From assembly GCA_964236535.1 (NCBI GenBank), contig CAXSEF010000001.1, forward strand, positions 62,001-126,000: 64,000 nt of DNA. The letters are read 5' to 3'. This stretch comes from CAXSEF01 sp964236535. GTDB taxonomy: Bacteria; Pseudomonadota; Alphaproteobacteria; Acetobacterales; Acetobacteraceae. Every line of letters begins with the position of its first letter. Within the stretch, counting starts at the first letter, position 1. The notes beneath the pieces are model-generated. The model searched no databases and had not been told where the DNA came from. It saw only the letters and a program-made list of their open reading frames with translations. Positions 58,454-64,000 of this stretch are shown piece by piece. The translations under genes and the position numbers were made by a program.

Positions 58454-59635
58454 ATGCCGGACGCAAAGCCGACCCTGAGCCTGAGTCTGCACCGTTCGAT
58501 CCACGAGATCGCACCCGACGACTGGGACGCCTGCGCGGGGCCGGACAATCCGTTCGTCTCGTTCGCATTCCTGTCGGCGGTCGAGGACAGCGGGTCGGCG
58601 GGGTCGCGGACAGGGTGGCTGCCGCAGCACGCGGCGCTGCGCGATGCGGGCGGGCGGCTGGTGGCCTGTGCGCCGATGTATGCCAAGGCGCACAGCTACG
58701 GCGAGTATGTATTCGATCACGGCTGGGCGGCGGCGTTCGAGCGGGCGGGCGGGGATTACTACCCGAAGCTGCAGGTGGCCTCGCCGTTCAGCCCGGTGAC
58801 CGGGCCGCGCCTGCTGCTGCGGGCGGATTCGGGCATGGCGCCGGGGGCGTTGCGGCTCGCCCTGGCGGACGCGCTGACGCAGGCGTGCCGGCAGCTCGAC
58901 CTCAGCTCGGTGCACGCGACGTTCTGCACCGAGGCGGAGTGGGCGCAGCTCGGGGAGGCGGGATGGCTGGCGCGGGTGGGCACGCAGTTCCACTGGGAGA
59001 ACGCGGGCTATGCGGGATTTGACGATTTCCTCGGCGCGTTGTCGTCGCGCAAGCGCAAGACGCTGCGGCGGGAGCGGCGGGATGCGCAGGCGTGCGGGCT
59101 GGAGTTCCTGACCCTGCGCGGGCCGGAGATCGAGGCCAAGCACTGGGAGGCGTTCTTCCGGTTCTACCACTCCACGGTGGATCGCAAGTGGGGCAATGCG
59201 TATCTGACGAAGAAGTTCTTTCCGTTGCTTGGGGAGCGGCTGGGGGAACGAGTGGTGCTGATGCTGGCGATGGAAGCGGGCCGGCCGGTGGCGGGGGCGC
59301 TGAACCTGCAGGGTTCGGACGCGCTGTACGGGCGGAACTGGGGGGCCGCGGGGGAGTGGCCGTTCCTGCATTTCGAGCTGTGCTATTACCGGGCGATCGA
59401 CTACGCGATCGAGCACGGGCTGGCGCGGGTCGAGGCGGGGGCGCAGGGCGAGCACAAGATCCAGCGGGGGTATCGGCCGCGGCCGACGTACTCGGCGCAC
59501 TGGATCGCGCATCGGGGGCTGCGGGCGGCGGTAGCGGAGTTCCTGGAGCTGGAGCGGCCGGCGCGGCTGGAGGAGATGGCGGAGCTGGACCTGCTGTCGC
59601 CGTATCGGCGGGACGGGGACGCTGAGGCGGGGTGA
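58454..59635 (+). CDS. DUF482 / FemAB-like GNAT-fold acyltransferase
   Basis: 393 residues. It opens SIHEIAPDDWDACAGPDNPFVSFAFL and includes ARVEAGAQGEHKIQRGYRP, the most conserved block of the DUF482 family (COG3146). The family is related to peptidoglycan-bridge FemAB proteins and GNAT acyltransferases; substrates are not established. Cytosolic. It ends nine codons before the composition changes abruptly to AT-rich. Confidence 0.88.
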   Translation: MPDAKPTLSLSLHRSIHEIAPDDWDACAGPDNPFVSFAFLSAVEDSGSAGSRTGWLPQHAALRDAGGRLVACAPMYAKAHSYGEYVFDHGWAAAFERAGGDYYPKLQVASPFSPVTGPRLLLRADSGMAPGALRLALADALTQACRQLDLSSVHATFCTEAEWAQLGEAGWLARVGTQFHWENAGYAGFDDFLGALSSRKRKTLRRERRDAQACGLEFLTLRGPEIEAKHWEAFFRFYHSTVDRKWGNAYLTKKFFPLLGERLGERVVLMLAMEAGRPVAGALNLQGSDALYGRNWGAAGEWPFLHFELCYYRAIDYAIEHGLARVEAGAQGEHKIQRGYRPRPTYSAHWIAHRGLRAAVAEFLELERPARLEEMAELDLLSPYRRDGDAEAG

Positions 59636-59868
59636 ATGCAGCGGTTCTAGTGAAGAACGGAATAGGGCGAGGTCTTTCTAGGTCGTTAAGGGCTTGGTCA
59701 AGGACGGGTTGGTGGAAAACTTACGTAGGCTTGGCCGACAAATAAACGGCATACAGAGCGCCGGAAGCGGATAATCGTCGTTCACTTTGCATTGTAGAAG
59801 GTTGTTGGCTGGCGGGTTGCTTCGGCCGAGCTGTGTGATAACAAATCAAAGTTCCAAAGCCAGTCAAG

Positions 59869-59973
59869 ATGGAAGGCGAGCCAGAACGATTTATAAGACA
59901 AGGTTTGGCGGATTGGTGCGGTGCTGCAACGAATGAGCCTGTGGAACCGGCGCTGTTAGATATAGCCAGCTAA
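59869..59973 (+). CDS. possible 34-residue protein directly upstream of the P-loop ATPase
   Basis: ATG at 59869, 34 codons, TAA at 59971-59973; the product begins MEGEPERFIRQGLADWC and ends ALLDIAS. Its stop overlaps an AAGGA ribosome-binding site, and the ATPase ATG is 12 bases further on, an arrangement typical of coupled genes. The ribosome-binding site for this ORF itself is weak. It could be a small partner, a leader peptide or chance; no family recognised. Confidence 0.3.
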   Translation: MEGEPERFIRQGLADWCGAATNEPVEPALLDIAS

Positions 59974-59985
59974 GGAAGCTAAGGA

Positions 59986-61278
59986 ATGCCGAAAAAGATC
60001 TGGAAAGTTGGTGAGGTCTTTGGCATCGGCCGAGATTTGCCAACTAATTATGTCGAGCGGTTTGGAATAGATGACAAACTTATTAATAATTTAACTCGCG
60101 ATCAGCATCTTGTAATTTACGGAAGCTCAAAGCAAGGCAAGACTTGCCTTAGAAAACATTGCTTGCAAGACGTGGATTATATCGTAGTTTCTTGTTTAAA
60201 TAATATGGATTTACGTCAACTGCACTCCGTAATTTTGAAAAGTGCTGGCTATGTGGTGCAAGAGTCATCGACTAGAACAATTGACGGCAAAGCAAAAGTA
60301 GAAGCCAAGTTTGGCGTAAAATTTGGCATTCCGGGCATTGCTAAGGCAACATTAGGAACAGGCGCTGAGGTTGGAGCCGGTGTCACAGATGAGAGCATTA
60401 CTAAACATCTTGAGCTAGATCCCAGCGATGCCAATGAAATTATTGGGGCGTTGCAAGAAATAAAGTTTACAAGATATATTGTGCTTGAAGATTTTCATTA
60501 TCTTCCATATGAGACGCAGCAAGACTTTGCATTTGCATTGAAAGTATTCCACGAGAATTCTAAGATAACTTTTATAATAGTAGCAGTTTGGCGTGAAGAA
60601 AATCGATTAATTCTATTTAATGGGGATCTAACTGGTCGGGTTATTCCGATAGACGCAGACGCATGGGATGACACGCAGCTCAACAAAGTTATGTCTGATG
60701 GCGAACATTTGCTTAACATTCAGCTTCCCTCCCAATTCAAGTCTGAAGTAATTAAGGGCTGCTCTGAAAGCGTTTACATAGTTCAAGAAGTGTGTCACAG
60801 AGCATGCACGGAAAGTGGTTTGCACGAGACCGCAAGTAACTTTAGAAATATAATACCGACTAGAGCCCCATTAGATTACATTCAAGAGATAGTTCGAGAG
60901 CAAAGTGGCAGATATAAGGTATTTTTGCAGAACTTCTCGTTTGGCTTTCAGACCACTGATTTAGAAATGTATAAATGGATACTTTTTCCTATTATAAAGT
61001 CTAACGTTGATCTTCTTGAGAAGGGTTTGAGTTATAACTACATTAAATCTTTTATTGAAAGTAAACACCCGGAAGGTAACAGACTTAAGCCCGGAAATTT
61101 GACTCAGGCACTTCAGCTTCTGAGTAAGCTGCAAATCGCAAAAAACTTTAAGCCGTTTATCCTGGATTATGACAGCGCAAATCTCTTGCTATCTATTGTT
61201 GATAAAGGATTCTTAATATGGCTGAGTGGACAGGATCGCTCTGCTTTATTAGAGTTGATTGATCTGCCTGTTAGCTAA
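59986..61278 (+). CDS. AT-rich P-loop ATPase of unknown function (AAA/STAND-like)
   Basis: 430 residues. Walker A GSSKQGKT at 46-53, hydrophobic-acidic Walker B YIVLEDFH at 164-171, and a later GEHLLNI (239-245) before a helical C-terminal half that probably has a winged-helix fold. Residues 103-133 are Gly/Ala/Lys-rich (KVEAKFGVKFGIPGIAKATL), a flexible or membrane-touching insert. A tandem AGCTAAGGA repeat precedes the ATG, giving a well-placed ribosome-binding site. The gene is far more AT-rich than everything around it, with rare codons for this genome, indicating horizontal transfer. It resembles ATP-binding proteins found in accessory regions; a defence role is only a hypothesis. Confidence 0.85.
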   Translation: MPKKIWKVGEVFGIGRDLPTNYVERFGIDDKLINNLTRDQHLVIYGSSKQGKTCLRKHCLQDVDYIVVSCLNNMDLRQLHSVILKSAGYVVQESSTRTIDGKAKVEAKFGVKFGIPGIAKATLGTGAEVGAGVTDESITKHLELDPSDANEIIGALQEIKFTRYIVLEDFHYLPYETQQDFAFALKVFHENSKITFIIVAVWREENRLILFNGDLTGRVIPIDADAWDDTQLNKVMSDGEHLLNIQLPSQFKSEVIKGCSESVYIVQEVCHRACTESGLHETASNFRNIIPTRAPLDYIQEIVREQSGRYKVFLQNFSFGFQTTDLEMYKWILFPIIKSNVDLLEKGLSYNYIKSFIESKHPEGNRLKPGNLTQALQLLSKLQIAKNFKPFILDYDSANLLLSIVDKGFLIWLSGQDRSALLELIDLPVS

Positions 61279-61286
61279 TTTGTCAG

Positions 61287-61310
61287 TATTCTGGAGAATA
61301 GTTTTAGAGT
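61287..61310 (+). terminator. AT-rich terminator-like hairpin after the ATPase gene
   Basis: TATTCT-GG-AGAATA followed by GTTTTAGAGTTTT, nine bases after the ATPase stop. A short stem with a T-rich tail. Confidence 0.45.
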
Positions 61311-61476
61311 TTTCCTACTCTTGATTGATAAGACCTATAATAGGTGAGAGAACACAAGGATTCTAACTTAGACAGCGTGCGGAAAACGGGTGATTGCGTC
61401 ACCTCGTCATTGGGCTACGGCGGCGTTCACGGTGGTCCGTTGCGCCACTGTATACCAAACTCTGCTGGCTTATGCC

Positions 61477-61515
61477 CATGTACGGGAAGCCCCGAAACAA
61501 ATTTTCCCGCACATG
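61477..61515. repeat. 12-base inverted repeat at the edge of the AT-rich insert
   Basis: CATGTACGGGAA (61477-61488) and TTCCCGCACATG (61504-61515) pair with one A-C mismatch around a 15-base loop. It could be a terminator or the remnant of an element end. Confidence 0.4.
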
Positions 61516-61561
61516 CAGTTTGAAACGGAACAAGGCCGGCGTAACTGAGGCTTTCGCCCAA

Positions 61562-61597
61562 CGGCACAATGTTGGCGCTGTGCCGGAGGGCTTTTGT
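61562..61597. terminator. hairpin with T-run between ATPase and thrS
   Basis: CGGCACA/TGTGCCG with a ten-base loop, followed on the plus strand by GAGGGCTTTTGTT. It would act on plus-strand transcripts and sits about 30 bases beyond the thrS stop on the minus strand. Confidence 0.4.
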
Positions 61598-61663
61598 TAC
61601 GCGGGTTTGGGGGCTCAGCCCCCAGCGGAGTCCAGAGGCAGAGCCTCTGGCCTTGCTGCCGCT
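61597..61663 (-). repeat. dispersed repeat forming the 3' end of thrS
   Basis: GGGGGCTCAGCCCCC and CCAGAGGCAGAGCCTCTGG. Read on the minus strand it encodes the last residues ARPEALPLDSAGG and the TGA stop of thrS. Confidence 0.85.
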
Positions 61664-63591
61664 TGACCTGACCTGAGATCCGGCGGCGTCGCCTCGGCCG
61701 CGAGCAGGGCTACGGCGTCGGCGAGGTTGAGGACCTCCTGGGCCGGGCTGCCGAGGCGGCGCAGCGCGACGGTGCCTTCCTCGGCCTCGCGGCGGCCGAC
61801 GACGAGCAGCAGCGGCACGTGGGCGAGGCTGTGCTCGCGGACCTTGGCGTTGATCTTCTCGTTGCGCAGGTCGGTGCGGACGGAGAGGCCGGCGGCGCGG
61901 AGCTGGCCGGCGACGATCTCGGCGTAGGGGTTGGCGTCGGAGACGATGGTGGCGACGACGGCCTGGACCGGGGCAAGCCAGAGCGGGAAGCGGCCGGCGT
62001 ACTGCTCGATGAGGATGCCGAGGAAGCGCTCGAAGCTGCCGAGGATGGCGCGGTGGAGCATGACGGGGCGGACCTTGGCGCCGTCCTCGGCGATGTAGGC
62101 GGCGTCGAGGCGCGAGGGCAGGAAGAAGTCGACCTGCAGGGTGCCGCACTGCCAGTCGCGGCCGATGGCGTCGCGCAGGACGAACTCGAGCTTGGGGCCG
62201 TAGAAGGCGCCTTCGCCGGGGTTGACCTCGTAGTCCACGCCGGCGATGCGGCAAGCCTTGATGAGGGCGGCTTCGGCGCGGTCCCAGGTGGCGTCGTCGC
62301 CGGTGCGGGTGGTGGGGCGGTCGGCGAACTTGATGCGGAACTCGGGGAAGCCGAAGTCGGCGTAGACCGAGCGCAGCAGGGCCACGAAGCGGGCGGTCTC
62401 CTCGGCGACCTGGGCCTCGGTGCAGAAGATGTGGGCGTCGTCCTGGGTGAAGGCGCGGACGCGCATGATGCCGTGCAGGGCGCCGGAGGGTTCGTAGCGG
62501 TGGCAGGCGCCGAACTCGGCCATGCGCAGGGGCAGCTCGCGGTAGCTGCGCAGGCCGTGGTTGAAGATCTGGACGTGGCAGGGGCAGTTCATCGGCTTGA
62601 GGGCGAGGTCCTTGTCCTCGTCCTCGACGCGGGCGACGAACATGTGCTCGCGGTACTTTTCCCAGTGGCCGGAGCGTTCCCACAGGTTGCGGTCGACGAG
62701 CTGGGGGGTGCGGACCTCGGCGTAGCCGTTGGTGTCGAGGCGGCGGCGCATGTAGGACTCGCAGGTGCGATAGAGGCGCCAGCCCTTCTCGTGCCAGAAG
62801 ATGCTGCCGGTGGCTTCCTCCTGGATGTGGAACAGGTCCATCTCGCGGCCGAGGCGGCGGTGGTCGCGGCGCTCGGCTTCCTCCAGGCGGTGCAGGTAGG
62901 CGTCGAGCTCCGATCTGTCGCGCCAGGCGGTGCCGTAGATGCGGCTGAGCATGGCGTTGCGGTGGTCGCCACGCCAGTACGCGCCGGCGACCTTCATCAG
63001 CTTGAAGGCGGGGCCGATGTCGGCGGTGGCGCGCATGTGCGGGCCGCGGCAGAGGTCGATCCAGTCGCCCTGGCTGTAGAGGGTGATGACCTGGTCGATC
63101 CCGAGGTCGTGGATCAGCTCGGCCTTGTAGGACTCGCCGCGGGCCTCGAAGAAGGCGATGGCATCGTCGCGGTCGCGGACCTCGCGGGCGAAGGGGCTGT
63201 TGCGCGCGATGATCTCGCGCATGCGGGCCTCGATGGCGGGGAAGTCCTCGGTGGTGAACGGGGTGTCGCGGGCGAAGTCGTAGTAGAACCCGTCCTCGAT
63301 CAAGGGGCCGATGGTGACCTGGGTGCCGGGGTAGAGCGACTGCACGGCCTCGGCGAGCACGTGGGCGGTGTCGTGGCGGATCAGCTCCAGGGCGTCGGGG
63401 TCGCGGCGGGTGACGAAGCGGACCTGGGCGTCGTGCTCGATCGGGCGGGCGAGATCCTGGAGCGCACCGTCGACGCGCATCGCGAGTGCCGCCTTGGCGA
63501 GGCCGGGGCCGATGTCGGCGGCGAGCGCAGTGCCGGTCACCGGGGCCTCGAAGCGGCGGATCGAGCCGTCGGGCAGGGTGATTGCGGGCAT
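61615..63591 (-). CDS. thrS: threonyl-tRNA synthetase with repeat-derived C-terminal tail
   Basis: 658 residues. TGS domain (MPAITLPDGSIRRFEAPVTG), editing domain with RHDTAHVLAEAV and the Cys of DLCRGPH, class II core with zinc residues in MNCPCHVQIF, RYEPSGALHG and VMLHRAILGS, and an anticodon-binding domain (PLWLAPVQAVVATI). It charges tRNA-Thr and clears mischarged serine. The family core ends around LADAVALLAAEA; the last 13-15 residues are encoded by a copy of the dispersed repeat. GAGGAG lies before the ATG. Upstream is a 21-bp inverted repeat shared with the end of the glycosyltransferase gene. Confidence 0.96.
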   Translation of the reverse strand: MPAITLPDGSIRRFEAPVTGTALAADIGPGLAKAALAMRVDGALQDLARPIEHDAQVRFVTRRDPDALELIRHDTAHVLAEAVQSLYPGTQVTIGPLIEDGFYYDFARDTPFTTEDFPAIEARMREIIARNSPFAREVRDRDDAIAFFEARGESYKAELIHDLGIDQVITLYSQGDWIDLCRGPHMRATADIGPAFKLMKVAGAYWRGDHRNAMLSRIYGTAWRDRSELDAYLHRLEEAERRDHRRLGREMDLFHIQEEATGSIFWHEKGWRLYRTCESYMRRRLDTNGYAEVRTPQLVDRNLWERSGHWEKYREHMFVARVEDEDKDLALKPMNCPCHVQIFNHGLRSYRELPLRMAEFGACHRYEPSGALHGIMRVRAFTQDDAHIFCTEAQVAEETARFVALLRSVYADFGFPEFRIKFADRPTTRTGDDATWDRAEAALIKACRIAGVDYEVNPGEGAFYGPKLEFVLRDAIGRDWQCGTLQVDFFLPSRLDAAYIAEDGAKVRPVMLHRAILGSFERFLGILIEQYAGRFPLWLAPVQAVVATIVSDANPYAEIVAGQLRAAGLSVRTDLRNEKINAKVREHSLAHVPLLLVVGRREAEEGTVALRRLGSPAQEVLNLADAVALLAAEATPPDLRSGQAAARPEALPLDSAGG

Positions 63592-63621
63592 GGCGCGGGC
63601 TCCTCGGGAATTGCGGGCCTG

Positions 63622-63725
63622 GGCGGCCCTGGCCTGACGCCAGGAAGGGCGTTGCGCTCAGGCGTCGACGGGCCGGGTGTCGGCAGGGCGGGCGACGTTC
63701 TCTATGGCGTCAGGCCAGGGCCGCC
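63622..63725 (-). promoter_or_regulatory. 21-bp perfect inverted repeat between the glycosyltransferase gene and thrS
   Basis: Arms 63622-63642 and 63705-63725 are perfect reverse complements (core CCCTGGCCTGACGCC), separated by 62 bases. The distal arm contains the stop codon of the glycosyltransferase gene; the proximal arm ends about 17 bases before the thrS ribosome-binding site. In RNA it would form a very stable stem. Confidence 0.6.
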
Positions 63726-64000
63726 GCAACCTGTTCGGTGCCGAGCTGGCGGAGGTCGGCCACGCGCAGCACCGCGACCTGGCCCGGGGCGCCGCGCGGG
63801 GCGGTGAGCGCGGGGTCGCTGGTGTCGGAGAACAGCACCAGGCAGCGCCGGCCGAGTGCTGCGGCGAGGTGCATCGGGCCGGTGTCGTTGCCGACGACGA
63901 GGCTGGCGCCGGCGAGCACGGCGGCCAGCGTCGCGAGGTCGGTGCGGCCCGTGAGGTCGGTGGCGTCCGGGCAGGCGGTGCGGATGGCGGCGGCGAGCGG
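63710..64000 (-). CDS. glycosyltransferase family 9 (heptosyltransferase-like), C-terminal part
   Basis: The last 97 codons only; the 5' part lies beyond position 64000. The segment LAGASLVVGNDTGPMHLAAALG is the nucleotide-sugar (ADP-heptose) binding signature of GT9 enzymes used in LPS core assembly, followed by VLFSDTSDPALTAPRG. The stop codon at 63710-63712 is part of the long inverted repeat. Confidence 0.85.
   Translation of the reverse strand, partial: PLAAAIRTACPDATDLTGRTDLATLAAVLAGASLVVGNDTGPMHLAAALGRRCLVLFSDTSDPALTAPRGAPGQVAVLRVADLRQLGTEQVAAALA

Noticed and set aside
59869..59973. Resemblance of the small ORF to NepR or anti-sigma C-termini (NEPVEPALLDI)
   Set aside because: Only a few residues resemble the EPVP..LL pattern, no helix set is present, and no EcfG or PhyR gene is nearby.
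61390..61610. Minus-strand open frame between the ATPase and thrS
   Set aside because: It is continuous with a shadow frame of thrS and crosses hairpins and repeat sequence; no start or ribosome-binding site supports it.

Overview
This 64 kb window is chromosomal DNA from a very GC-rich alphaproteobacterium, most likely Acetobacteraceae or a close relative in Rhodospirillales. That placement is inferred from gene content and order: tig-clpP-clpX-lon-hupB, then a complete nuoA-N run, then coaX (type III pantothenate kinase), ribonuclease J, a DUF1467 protein, a short insertion-less ProS, and lolC/E-lolD. DnaE also has a degenerate proteobacterial PHP domain. No rRNA, CRISPR array, prophage or intact transposase was seen.

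Layout. 1-5.7 kb (minus strand): end of a nitrilase-family amidohydrolase, an OafA-like membrane acyltransferase, and a four-PAS hybrid histidine kinase. 6.1-10.4 kb (minus): dnaE and a uracil-DNA-glycosylase-like protein. 10.7-11.9 kb (plus): a stand-alone EAL protein followed by a frameshifted glutathione S-transferase remnant. 12.1-19.7 kb (plus): tRNA-Leu, trigger factor, ClpP, ClpX, Lon, HU, tRNA-Val and tRNA-Asp, forming a proteostasis block. 19.9-35.5 kb (plus): all 14 complex I subunits, mostly with overlapping starts and stops but interrupted by repeats after nuoF and nuoH. 35.8-42.4 kb (plus): coaX, rnj, DUF1467, a hairpin-rich intergenic region, proS, and the Lol lipoprotein exporter. 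42.5-52 kb (minus): a DHDPS-family aldolase with an apparent 5' frameshift, dadA, ilvD, a small DUF1328 protein, infC, pabC, pabB, coq7 and dsbB. 52.2-58.3 kb: a small unknown protein (plus), then nirC-nirA-flavoprotein (minus, assimilatory nitrite or sulfite reduction), then a RidA-family protein (plus). 58.5-64 kb: a DUF482/FemAB-like acyltransferase, a strikingly AT-rich foreign insert with one P-loop ATPase and a possible 34-codon companion, then thrS and the end of a family-9 glycosyltransferase (minus).

A mosaic hairpin repeat of about 130-150 bp is scattered through the intergenic spaces in at least 13 recognisable copies. It separates genes inside operons, supplies the last codons of thrS, and creates misleading 5' ORF extensions in front of dnaE and nirC.

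The likeliest novelties are the AT-rich ATPase insert (59.6-61.3 kb), the stacked hairpins between the DUF1467 gene and proS (38.50-38.85 kb), the 21-bp perfect inverted repeat between the glycosyltransferase and thrS, the overlap of the HU stop codon with the tRNA-Val gene, and a nitrite-reductase flavoprotein in which an N-terminal iron-sulfur segment takes the place of flavodoxin. Family assignments rest on motifs read by eye; no database search was possible.
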